Below are positions 1 to 6,010 of a DNA stretch of 7,231 nt, in pieces; within the stretch, counting starts at the first letter, position 1; every line of letters starts with the position of its first letter. The stretch is taken from NCBI GenBank assembly GCA_002049785.1, contig MUKB01000055.1, forward strand, positions 1-7,231, written 5' to 3'. The position numbers were made by a program, and so were the translations under genes. The stretch is from Caldifarciminota bacterium 4484_100 (GTDB lineage: Bacteria; Hydrothermota; Tepidihabitantia; SM23-42). The notes under the pieces are model-generated. The model had not been told where the DNA came from. It did not search any database and worked only from the letters and a program-made list of their open reading frames with translations.

Positions 1-214
1 AATAAGGAGAAAGTGCAAAGAAGAATCTCTTATCCCTCTTTGCATAATCCTCAATTTCCGTCCTCAAATACCTCACCCTCTCAAGGACAAAATCTTCAAG
101 TGCGTTATCGTATGATTCAGGATCAACCCCAATCCAGAGATCGGTCTCTTTATACTGAATCGTAAAGTGCCGGAACCTTTCCTGGACCATCTTTGTTCGG
201 TAGCCACGTTCCAT
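1..214 (-). CDS. UPF0280 (COG2122, ApbE-like) family protein, N-terminal part, cut by window edge
   Basis: This is the third gene of the homocysteine operon; only the first 71 codons are inside the window. The frame opens at ATG (214-212) and has no stop up to base 1. The N-terminus contains FTIQYKETDLWIGVD followed by a charged helix (LERVRYLRTEIEDYAKR) and FFFALSPY, which matches my memory of the start of UPF0280 proteins (a KETDL-type strand, then a helix, then a P-x-F-x-x-S-L-x-P-like segment). Full members are about 240 residues. It begins 9 bases after the stop of the NIL/ferredoxin gene; the SD is weak (GAGTGG), and an in-frame GTG at 223-221 is a possible alternative start. In Desulfovibrio, genetic work tied this family to homocysteine formation together with DUF39 and NIL/ferredoxin proteins; its exact chemistry is not settled. 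The family call rests on a short N-terminus plus context. Confidence 0.8.
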   Translation of the reverse strand, partial: MERGYRTKMVQERFRHFTIQYKETDLWIGVDPESYDNALEDFVLERVRYLRTEIEDYAKRDKRFFFALSPY

Positions 215-223
215 AATTACCAC

Positions 224-646
224 TCAACCATTCAGATTATTCAAAAAATTCAACTGAATCAACCTCAATGGACAGGCCTTAATACACAACTCACAGCCCA
301 CACATTGTGCAACATTAAATGTAATCTGCCAGTTCCTGCGCTCCATATCTAAGGCACCGGATATACAGACCGCGGTGCAGATCCCGCAGTGGATGCATCT
401 TTCCAGGTCGATATTGAGCCTCCGCTTCAACGGATAGACCAGAACCCTTTCCCGGCGCAAAAAATCCATCCCCCTTTCAAAATCCTTGCTATCTGCCTCA
501 GCCTCAATCAACAACCTTCCTTCTTTTCCCGGTGTGATCTCGGCACGCAGAATATTGACCTTGAACCGATAGTCTTTAATCAGATGATAGGTGATTGGAC
601 GGTCTGAACATTCAGGTGGAAAACCCAGGATAAACCTCTCTTTCAT
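224..646 (-). CDS. NIL-domain protein with two [4Fe-4S] clusters, partner of DUF39 in homocysteine synthesis
   Basis: A 140-residue protein. Residues about 1-75 form an NIL-type domain (the small alpha/beta fold also found at the C-terminus of the MetN methionine transporter ATPase). Residues 84-94 carry C84-C87-C90-C94 (CIHCGICTAVC) and residues 115-126 carry C115-C118-C121-C125-P (CVGCELCIKACP), so two [4Fe-4S] clusters of bacterial ferredoxin type are expected. No signal peptide, hence cytoplasmic. The start ATG overlaps the stop of the DUF39 gene as ATGA (646-643), a sign of translational coupling, with a G-rich SD-like run (AAAGGGGGT) just before. In methanogens and Desulfovibrio the equivalent protein is needed, or strongly helps, for homocysteine formation from aspartate semialdehyde, presumably by supplying electrons for sulfur reduction or transfer (inference). 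Domain content and position immediately downstream of DUF39 make the call firm. Confidence 0.93.
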   Translation of the reverse strand: MKERFILGFPPECSDRPITYHLIKDYRFKVNILRAEITPGKEGRLLIEAEADSKDFERGMDFLRRERVLVYPLKRRLNIDLERCIHCGICTAVCISGALDMERRNWQITFNVAQCVGCELCIKACPLRLIQLNFLNNLNG

Positions 647-1800
647 CTCTTACCCCCTTTCCTGATTATTAAATGCTTGAACCTTGACCTTCTGGGTAAT
701 GGTGCCACCGGCTCACTCAACAGAAATCTACCACTGACAATCCAGCGCTTCAAAACCTTAGCGATTCTGCGTGCTACATAGATACTTGATAATGGTCCGG
801 TCTTAATCTTGCGATTATTAATAACAATACTTCCTGACTTCAACTCCTCATAACTCACCCGGGCAATTGGTGGGTGGCCTTCAGCCCCATAATCACAGAG
901 TAATGTCTCTATTTTTCTATCGCGGATTGAGACCGCGCGTGCGATCTCCTGGTCCAGAACCGGAATAGGAACCCCGATACCAACAAAGAGGCTGATTCCA
1001 TAATGCTCAAAGATTGCGGGCTTGATATATTCAGGTTTCATCTTTTTCAAATTACCGATCAGGGCAAGGGTTGCAGATGGTCCAATCGGTATCCCTTTTC
1101 TATTGCGTGCTGTTGTTGTATTAAACTGGGTTCCATTCCAAGCAACATAGCCCTGTGTCCCACCCAGGAAAATCCTCGTGCCGATACCGATCGTCCTCAG
1201 CCCCGGGTCATTGAGCAGTGGACTCAGTTCACCTGTGGTCGAATATGTGACATTGCCAAAATTGGGAAGAAGTATGCCCATATATGTATACAGCGTCTTT
1301 TTTGATGAGTTTGTTGCCGCATTATAATTTTGATACGCATTTCTGGGATTGAATAGAAAGCATTCGTTTATGTTATCTTTATTGATATATGTCTCAACAG
1401 TTTTGCGCGGATAACAGTCGGTTCCGGTTCCGATCGCCTTCAACCTGATATCTTTGCCTTTAATGAGGTCTTCGATTATATGGGCACCACCATAATTTGG
1501 GTCGGTCTCAGACAACTCAGTGGCTCCGATATAGGCATCCACTGCAGCCAGTCCGGCATAGGCAGGAACATCATTGAGCCATATCTTTGCCATTCTGATT
1601 CCTGGCCTGGTATGGCCGAAATTTATGAACGCACCAGATGAACACATTGGCCCGAATGTTGCGGTGGTAACCACATCGACCTTCTTTGCCACCTCTTTAA
1701 TACCCGAAGATGAGGCCATCTCCTTCACCTCTTCTGCAGTGAGCACAACCGCCTCACCCTTCTTTATCTTCTTATTTATCTCATCGATGGTCTTTGGCAT
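643..1800 (-). CDS. homocysteine biosynthesis protein, DUF39 (COG1900) family
   Basis: A 385-residue DUF39 protein, the core enzyme of the pathway that turns aspartate semialdehyde plus a sulfur donor into homocysteine, bypassing homoserine acylation. Visible family landmarks are TTATFGPMCSSGAFINFGH (residues 45-63, Cys53), the Gly-rich PNYGGAH (101-107) and IGTGTDCYPR (123-132, Cys129). These two cysteines appear equivalent to the pair studied in the Methanosarcina acetivorans homologue MA1821. The C-terminal CBS pair of methanogen versions is absent; about 385-390 residues is normal for the short bacterial form. I choose ATG at 1800-1798: the SD (AAAGGAGGTG) covers 1804-1813, so the in-frame GTG at 1806-1804 lies inside the SD and is unlikely to be used. 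It is the first gene after a SAM-I riboswitch and overlaps the next gene by 4 bases. Cytoplasmic; expected to be repressed when SAM is abundant. Confidence 0.95.
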   Translation of the reverse strand: MPKTIDEINKKIKKGEAVVLTAEEVKEMASSSGIKEVAKKVDVVTTATFGPMCSSGAFINFGHTRPGIRMAKIWLNDVPAYAGLAAVDAYIGATELSETDPNYGGAHIIEDLIKGKDIRLKAIGTGTDCYPRKTVETYINKDNINECFLFNPRNAYQNYNAATNSSKKTLYTYMGILLPNFGNVTYSTTGELSPLLNDPGLRTIGIGTRIFLGGTQGYVAWNGTQFNTTTARNRKGIPIGPSATLALIGNLKKMKPEYIKPAIFEHYGISLFVGIGVPIPVLDQEIARAVSIRDRKIETLLCDYGAEGHPPIARVSYEELKSGSIVINNRKIKTGPLSSIYVARRIAKVLKRWIVSGRFLLSEPVAPLPRRSRFKHLIIRKGGKR

Positions 1801-1802
1801 AT

Positions 1803-1841
1803 TCACCTCCTTTAATGTCTGCCAATCTATCCAGGAGGTGA
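1803..1841 (-). promoter_or_regulatory. SD-sequestering hairpin of the DUF39 gene (predicted)
   Basis: On the minus strand TCACCTCCT (1841-1833) is the exact reverse complement of AGGAGGTGA (1811-1803), which contains the SD of the DUF39 gene. The 9-bp perfect stem with a 21-base loop would hide the ribosome site. The anti-SD segment lies directly next to TCACTCATC (1848-1840), which is complementary to the 3' strand of riboswitch helix P1. This suggests the hairpin is part of the switch. Pairing is seen in the sequence; the function is inferred. Confidence 0.6.
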
Positions 1842-1848
1842 TGAGTGA

Positions 1849-1880
1849 TTAAAAAACAAATGCCCCCCGAATGGGAAGCA
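1849..1880 (-). terminator. intrinsic terminator in the riboswitch expression platform
   Basis: Minus strand TGCTTCCC-ATTC-GGGGGGCA (1880-1861) can form an 8-bp stem (two G-U pairs) with a 4-base loop, followed at once by TTTGTTTTTT (1860-1851). This is the expected position of an S-box terminator, 12 bases after the 3' strand of P1. A rival pairing exists between GGGAG (1906-1902, also the 3' arm of P4) and TTCCC (1877-1873, in the terminator's 5' arm), a possible but weak antiterminator. Confidence 0.7.
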
Positions 1881-1892
1881 GTTTTAAACAGT

Positions 1893-2000
1893 CACTCATC
1901 TCTCCCTGTTCGGGCGGGAATTGGCACCAGGACGTTCTGTAAATCAGAACCGGTTGCCGAGGCTTCATAGGGCCCGTCCCTCCACCTCTCTTGATGAGAA
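1893..2000 (-). ncRNA. SAM-I (S-box) riboswitch aptamer
   Basis: The minus strand carries the conserved S-box core in order: P1 5' strand CTCATC (1998-1993), AAGAGAGGTGGAGGGAC (ending 1976), GGGCCC (1975-1970), ATGAAGCC (1968-1961), CGGCAACC (1959-1952), the P3 hairpin GTTCTG-ATTTA-CAGAAC (1950-1934), GGTGCCAATTCCC (1928-1916), a P4-like pairing TTCCC/GGGAG, and the P1 3' strand GATGAG (1900-1895). Every hallmark of the family is present. S-box RNAs bind S-adenosylmethionine and normally shut off methionine-pathway genes when SAM is high. The element sits between a consensus promoter and the DUF39 gene, in a leader of about 220 bases, so it controls the three-gene homocysteine operon. Downstream are a terminator and an SD-sequestering hairpin, described separately. 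Confidence 0.96.
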
Positions 2001-2028
2001 CTAAGTTTTAAAGAACAGATTATAGTCT

Positions 2029-2056
2029 ATTATATCCAGAATCTTTTTCCTGTCAA
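2029..2056 (-). promoter_or_regulatory. consensus sigma-70 promoter of the homocysteine operon
   Basis: The minus strand shows TTGACA (2056-2051), a 16-bp spacer and TATAAT (2034-2029), a perfect match to both hexamers. Transcription is expected to start around 2021-2023, about 25 bases before the riboswitch P1 helix. A second TATAAT (2024-2019) follows but has no matching -35 element. Such a strong promoter fits a gene whose control is mostly exerted after initiation by the riboswitch. Confidence 0.88.
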
Positions 2057-2059
2057 TAT

Positions 2060-2570
2060 CTATTTAGGCTCTGATGTGTTGAGTTTATTCCCTGCCTTCC
2101 TTGCAGACCGAGACGGTCTGCGGGTTGAATGGAGTTTTTACTTCCAGCTAAGGGGTATCTCGCCCCGTCGTTCAGAATGACATTTTCCTGTTTTTTCTCG
2201 TTTCTCTGGTTGAAAAGATTTAGACCCTGAAATAAATTCAGGGGGATATTCTTTTTTAAATCCGAAATGGTGTTCTGGTCTTCCAATAACTTAATGACTA
2301 ACAGTTTTCCAAATGTTTCAATGTTTCTTTTAGGATCAAGTATCCAACATCAAGCATCTTATCTGACACTTTTTTGACGGGCAAAAGGACATTTTACTCA
2401 CCGATGCCACTCTGCTAACGGTTTGGATAACCTCCTTCGTTTCTTGCCAACTAAAAATCTAATCCATCCGTATTTGACCACCATCACAATTGAATTAAAG
2501 GAAATCAATAATATCAGTCATAAAAGATTTCACTTACCTGAAAGGCAAACGAAGTGTCGCTTTACTTCTA
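2060..2570. other. gene-poor intergenic stretch with short inverted repeats
   Basis: No convincing gene lies between the aminotransferase stop and the riboswitch promoter. Visible structures: an inverted repeat GCAGACCG-AGA-CGGTCTGC (2103-2121); the motif TCGTTCAGAATGACA (2169-2183), of a kind often seen in dispersed intergenic repeats; a hairpin CCCTGAA-ATAAA-TTCAGGG (2225-2243) with a plus-strand T run at 2252-2257; and ATCAAGTATCCAACATC (about 2335-2351), low-complexity intergenic-looking sequence. No clear intrinsic terminator for the aminotransferase operon is seen. A minus-strand peptide of 36 residues (2398-2508, TTG start, hydrophobic then GKKRRR) has no SD and is not called. Confidence 0.5.
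2225..2243. repeat. short inverted repeat, probable dispersed intergenic hairpin
   Basis: CCCTGAA (2225-2231) and TTCAGGG (2237-2243) are perfect reverse complements separated by ATAAA. The plus strand continues to TTCTTTTTT ending at 2257, so it might also act as a weak plus-strand terminator, but no plus-strand gene ends here. I recall similar CCCTGAA-ATAAA-TTCAGGG hairpins scattered between genes of various uncultivated bacteria; copy number cannot be judged from one window. Confidence 0.45.
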
Positions 2571-3743
2571 TTAGCTGATAAAATATTCCTCCAACCTGTC
2601 AAATGCCTTATTTATCTCATCCTCGGTGACACAAAACGACAGCCTCAGGTGTGCTTCCCCGGTCGGGCCGAAGGCAATACCGGGTGTTGTGGAAACCTTT
2701 GCTTCTCTCAGAAGTTTCTTGCAAAAAGTTGCCGAATCCTGACCATCAGGAATCAAAATCTTCGGGAACATTAAGTAGGAGCCAGATGGCTTTTGGTATG
2801 CAAAGATCGAGTTGAGCCGGTCGAGCCGGTCGCACATCAGGTTCCGTGTCCTGAGGTAGTGTTCTCTGAATTGCGTGACGCACTCCTGGGAACCTTTGAG
2901 CGCAGCCAAGGCTGCATATTGCGAGACGGCCGGAGCACAGATCGCAAACGGTATGTGCGCCTTGAGAATTTGTGGGACGAGTTCCTTTGTTGCATGGAGA
3001 TAACCAACTCTCCAGCCGGTCATGGCATAGGTCTTGGTGAAGGTGAAACAACTGATCGCATTTCTCTTCATCTCTGGGATCGAACCGATGCTGAAATGTT
3101 TATTGCCATCATAGACAAAGTATTCGTAGGCCTCATCAGTGATGACCATCAAGTTGTTTTTGAGTGCGACCTCGGCCAACCTCCTCAGCTCCTTCTCCTT
3201 AAAGACGGCACCAGTGGGGTTGGCTGGCGAACAGTAAAGGATCGCCTTAGTCTTGGGTGTTATCGCCTTTTCTATCCCATCAAGATTCAAAGAAAAACCC
3301 TTATCCTCGACGGTCGGCACAAAGACCGGTTTGCCTGAGGCAATAAGGACCTGACGGATATGGGTGGAATAGGTCGGGCTCGGAAGGATCACCTCATCAC
3401 CAGGATCAATTACTGCCATCACCGCGGCGGATATGGCCTCAATCGCACCGACAGTAACCAGTATCTCAGATACATCCGCATCAATATTATTATCCCTTTT
3501 GAGCTTTTTAACAATCTCCTCTCTCAATTCCAAAAGGCCCGCGGTTTCAGAATACCCTCCAACAAGTCCGTTTTTTATAGCGGCGATGGCCCCTGCCTTG
3601 ATGTGTTCGGGTGTATCCGAGGTCGGTTTTGCCCATGACAGGAAAGCAACATCCTCGATCTCCTTCGACAATCTGGTCATTTCATGGATCGCGGATTTTT
3701 CAATCCGCTGGACCCTTTCTGATATCCTGAGGTTTCTATCCAT
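2571..3743 (-). CDS. pyridoxal-phosphate aminotransferase, class I/II (aspartate aminotransferase fold)
   Basis: A complete 390-residue fold-type I PLP enzyme, cytoplasmic, moving an amino group between an amino acid and a 2-oxo acid. Landmarks: GGYSETAGLLELREEI (63-78), LVTVGAIEAI (95-104, phosphate-loop region), PSPTYSTH (121-128), SPANPTG with Asn175, ITDEAYE with Asp203, FTKTYAMTGWRVGY with the Schiff-base Lys237 and Arg245, and HLRLSF with the carboxylate-binding Arg367. Length is typical. The start ATG has a good SD (AAAAGGAGA, 5 bases away), and the gene begins 11 bases after the CGGC gene, so the two are co-transcribed. Substrate cannot be read from sequence; aspartate, aromatic or branched-chain acids are all possible. 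Aspartate would link loosely to the neighbouring aspartate-semialdehyde-to-homocysteine operon, but that operon has its own promoter. Confidence 0.96.
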   Translation of the reverse strand: MDRNLRISERVQRIEKSAIHEMTRLSKEIEDVAFLSWAKPTSDTPEHIKAGAIAAIKNGLVGGYSETAGLLELREEIVKKLKRDNNIDADVSEILVTVGAIEAISAAVMAVIDPGDEVILPSPTYSTHIRQVLIASGKPVFVPTVEDKGFSLNLDGIEKAITPKTKAILYCSPANPTGAVFKEKELRRLAEVALKNNLMVITDEAYEYFVYDGNKHFSIGSIPEMKRNAISCFTFTKTYAMTGWRVGYLHATKELVPQILKAHIPFAICAPAVSQYAALAALKGSQECVTQFREHYLRTRNLMCDRLDRLNSIFAYQKPSGSYLMFPKILIPDGQDSATFCKKLLREAKVSTTPGIAFGPTGEAHLRLSFCVTEDEINKAFDRLEEYFIS

Positions 3744-3754
3744 AGCGTCTCCTT

Positions 3755-4201
3755 TTAATCGTATGCCAGCCGGGTCTTCTCATCGGTTAGTGTCGGCTTA
3801 ATAAATTCCTGCCATTCTGGGGATTCCCATGTCTTCAACTGTAAGTGGGTGGTATAATACTTCTGGGGAATCGGGTGGGTGCCGATAACAACCTTTATCT
3901 TAAATTTCTCCTCGATGAAATTCCGAAAGTATGCAATGTAGGAACATGGCGGATAGCCGACAACCATCCCGGTGGCAAAGTGTATAACCTTTACTCCATT
4001 CTTCTTCATCTCCTCGGGTGCATATTCTATATTTATGCCCGGGCAACCATTACAGATGGTATATCCAACGACCTCCAGTTCCTGATCCTTATATGCGCTA
4101 AAGGCCCCTTCCCTGTTTCTAAGGGCCCGGAAACATTTTCCACCGGCACAGCTGCGATAACGATCGCAAATGATGATGCCGATTTTGACTTTCTCTCTCA
4201 T
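3755..4201 (-). CDS. CGGC-domain protein (cysteine-rich, presumed metal-binding)
   Basis: A 148-residue protein of the CGGC domain family, a small group from anaerobic bacteria and archaea of unknown function, suspected to bind metal through its cysteines. Seen here: IIICDRYRSCAGGKCFRAL (Cys12, Cys18, Cys23), then REGAFSAYKD, the signature segment as CNGCPG (Cys50, Cys53; the usual CGGC is CNGC here), VIHFATG (His74), YPPCSY (Cys86) and GTHPIP (His109). This order matches the family, and the length is normal. No signal peptide or membrane segment. Start ATG at 4201 has a GGGGGA SD 4 bases upstream. It lies 43 bases after the NifX-like gene and 11 bases before the aminotransferase. Neighbourhood with a cofactor-carrier-like protein fits a role in metal or sulfur handling, but that is inference only. 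Confidence 0.88.
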   Translation of the reverse strand: MREKVKIGIIICDRYRSCAGGKCFRALRNREGAFSAYKDQELEVVGYTICNGCPGINIEYAPEEMKKNGVKVIHFATGMVVGYPPCSYIAYFRNFIEEKFKIKVVIGTHPIPQKYYTTHLQLKTWESPEWQEFIKPTLTDEKTRLAYD

Positions 4202-4244
4202 TGCATCCCCCTATTTATTCAAAACACAGACAAGACCCCATAAA

Positions 4245-4688
4245 TTATTCTGAACCGTTTATTATCGGTATCTCTTTTGGCCTCTCGCCTTTTTGCCTCT
4301 GCTCGATGAGATTGCTAACCTTACTGAACTGCCTTTTTAGTCCATCCATAATGTCGGTGATCCGGTCGATCTTGACCACTACCGGCTGGAATCCGGTTTG
4401 CGCGGCCATCCTGATGAAGTTCGGGCTCATCCTCCTTCCGATGAGGACATCAACATCCTTAAGGATCTCCATCACCGCCTTCATCTTCTCAATACGACCG
4501 TGCTCTCCTTCAACATCTGGCGAGGTATTCTTCCTTTTCTCGACAAGTGCTAAATTCCCATCTTCGGAAACGTCATATATATAGAAATCATCGGCCTTAC
4601 CCATATGGTGCGGAAAGATGAATACTCCATCGTTTGAACCAAGCGCTACCCTGATTTTTGTTTTCAGTTCATCCTCCTTTTTAATCAT
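4245..4688 (-). CDS. NifX/NifB-like dinitrogenase iron-molybdenum cofactor family protein
   Basis: A small RNase H-like-fold protein of the family that carries Fe-S or Mo-containing clusters (NifX, NafY, the C-terminus of NifB, orange protein). Seen: IRVALGSNDG, then HHMGKADDFYIYDV (the H-x-G-x-A-x-x-F-x-I-Y-D-V signature), ILKDVDVLIGRRMSPNFIRMAAQTGFQPVVV and a polar tail. It has no cysteine, so any cluster would be held by His or non-covalently, as in orange protein. No nif genes are present, so a nitrogenase role is unlikely. The start is uncertain: ATGs at 4712 and 4688 lack an SD, whereas AAAGGAGG (4680-4673) sits 5 bases before an in-frame CTG (4667-4665), giving LKTKIRVALGS, exactly where family members begin. 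I give the ATG at 4688 as the conventional start but consider CTG 4667 likely. It is followed 43 bases later by the CGGC gene. Confidence 0.9.
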   Translation of the reverse strand: MIKKEDELKTKIRVALGSNDGVFIFPHHMGKADDFYIYDVSEDGNLALVEKRKNTSPDVEGEHGRIEKMKAVMEILKDVDVLIGRRMSPNFIRMAAQTGFQPVVVKIDRITDIMDGLKRQFSKVSNLIEQRQKGERPKEIPIINGSE

Positions 4689-4689
4689 A

Positions 4690-4719
4690 TTATTTTTCTG
4701 TTGCATTTGCAATCTTCAT
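4690..4719 (-). CDS. nine-codon leader ORF before the NifX-like gene (possible)
   Basis: ATG at 4719-4717 with GAGG 8 bases upstream opens MKIANATEK and stops at TAA (4692-4690), 23 bases before the CTG candidate start of the NifX-like gene. The peptide resembles the beginning of a NifX-family protein (MKIAVAT-type strand), so it could be a decayed start of the gene, a translational leader or chance. A weak promoter (TTGAAA 4747-4742, GATAAA 4726-4721, 15-bp spacer) overlaps this stretch. A palindrome, TTGCATTTGCAA, lies at 4701-4712. Confidence 0.25.
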   Translation of the reverse strand: MKIANATEK

Positions 4720-4747
4720 ATTTATCGCCTCATTAAACACATTTCAA

Positions 4748-6010
4748 TTACTTAGACCAGATATGTTCATGACAATGACTAAGTGAATAAGGAAATTTGA
4801 ATACAACTTTTGTAGAAGTCCCGTTTATCTTTCCTGCATAAACTAATTTCTTTTCATACTTTTTGAACTGATACAAATCAAAGGGCCAGCTACCCAAAAG
4901 AAAATGCATATCATAGGAATTGGTACCATAACTAGCTCCTTTGACATCGCATTTGAGAATTACAGATTTCTTGACCCGGTCTACGATAAATTCAAAATTT
5001 TCCTCAGATACACCTATTAGTTTCTTTTTGAGATTCTGAATTAGGTTAGATTCAAATCGATCCCTGTCTTTAAGAATTATAAAAAAATCATCCTTGGAAT
5101 AAAAAGACTCTTGAAAATAATGGATAATCTCTCCTTCTGCTTCTGTTTCTATAACCTGTCTTTCGGGTTTTATTTCCTTGACCTCGATTATTCCTCCCAC
5201 ACCAAATTCGATGAAATCTTCTTTATATTCTTCTTTAAATAGTTCTCTACATCTATCTCCCGAACAATGGGAGGAAGCTATTTTACCCACTCCTAACTTT
5301 CTAAAATCTGAAATAATGCTCTTTAACTTAGAATCTGAGGCACCAAATAAATGGAATCCACCTAAAACTAAGTATACATTTTCTTTAGGAAACATTTCCT
5401 TTGCTTTTTTAACGATGTTGATTACCCCGGGATGAGCGCAGCCAGTAATAACAATCAACCCCAGTTTTGAATTTATAATCAAAGACTGCTCTTTTGGAGG
5501 ACCGTAGAGTTCTCCAGTGGTATAGACAAATTCAGAAATTTTTCTTGGTTTATCGACACAAAAAAATTTGGCTCCTTTATTGGTTATCATATTTCTAACT
5601 GAGCTTGGAAAAGAACTTGGAATGAAGACCGTAACATTATTATTTACCTCCAAAAATCCCTTTAATCCGCCAACATGGTCTCCATGGATATGGGAGATAA
5701 TCAATTTATTAATTGATTTAGGATGAATATGCATCTTTTTCATATTTGAGAGTAAAATCTTTGAATTGCCACCAGTATCGAACAATAAAAGTTCTTTAGA
5801 AATTTTCACCACACAACCAAACCCCCAAGCAGTCTCTAATTCTGGATTTACTTTATAATTATCGTAAACTGAAATCAAAATGACTTCTGGTGCATTTTCC
5901 CCCTCATCAAATTCTTTTCCTTGTAAATAAGAAAATTCTTTATTAAATAAGAAAATTACCGTCCCTATTAGAACTAAGATTATAATAAAAATAAATATCC
6001 TAAGCTTCAT
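4748..6010 (-). CDS. membrane-anchored metallo-beta-lactamase-fold protein (COG1237-like) with extra C-terminal domain
   Basis: A 420-residue protein. Residues 3-23 (LRIFIFIIILVLIGTVIFLF) form one membrane segment after a Lys/Arg start, with no lipobox, so the rest probably sits outside the membrane. Residues about 42-278 are an MBL-fold hydrolase domain: LLLFDTGG (74-81), SHIHGDH (His107, His109, Asp111, His112), TGCAHPG (Cys191, His193), GGFH (His220) and SSHCSGDRC (His248). This arrangement matches the COG1237 group, loosely annotated as dihydropterin-phosphate-synthase-like; the true substrate is unknown. Residues about 290-420 are an added domain not seen in the neighbouring paralogue, ending in SHCHEHIW (His412, Cys413, His414, His416), a possible metal site. 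The start overlaps the previous stop (ATGA, 6010-6007). Base composition is clearly AT-rich compared with genes to the left. Fold call firm; extracytoplasmic location and tail function inferred. Confidence 0.9.
   Translation of the reverse strand: MKLRIFIFIIILVLIGTVIFLFNKEFSYLQGKEFDEGENAPEVILISVYDNYKVNPELETAWGFGCVVKISKELLLFDTGGNSKILLSNMKKMHIHPKSINKLIISHIHGDHVGGLKGFLEVNNNVTVFIPSSFPSSVRNMITNKGAKFFCVDKPRKISEFVYTTGELYGPPKEQSLIINSKLGLIVITGCAHPGVINIVKKAKEMFPKENVYLVLGGFHLFGASDSKLKSIISDFRKLGVGKIASSHCSGDRCRELFKEEYKEDFIEFGVGGIIEVKEIKPERQVIETEAEGEIIHYFQESFYSKDDFFIILKDRDRFESNLIQNLKKKLIGVSEENFEFIVDRVKKSVILKCDVKGASYGTNSYDMHFLLGSWPFDLYQFKKYEKKLVYAGKINGTSTKVVFKFPYSLSHCHEHIWSK

Noticed and set aside
1804..1806. 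GTG as start of the DUF39 gene
   Set aside because: It lies inside the SD sequence; the ATG at 1800 has proper spacing.
2103..2121. inverted repeat GCAGACCG/CGGTCTGC as terminator of the aminotransferase operon
   Set aside because: No T run follows on the minus strand, and the plus-strand T5 is 15 bases away; kept only as a hairpin of unknown role.
2053..2286. minus-strand frame of 77 residues
   Set aside because: It starts at TTG without an SD, reads through both a perfect hairpin and the CCCTGAA repeat, and covers the -35 box of the riboswitch promoter; composition is not protein-like.
2793..3338. plus-strand frame of 181 residues
   Set aside because: It is fully inside the aminotransferase gene on the opposite strand, whose motifs are complete; it is a shadow frame.
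4201..4584. plus-strand frame of 127 residues with hydrophobic stretches
   Set aside because: It is antisense to the NifX-like gene, which has clear family motifs, and has no SD.
4701..4712. palindrome TTGCATTTGCAA as an operator
   Set aside because: Five-base arms in AT-rich sequence are common by chance and no matching site was seen at the other promoters.
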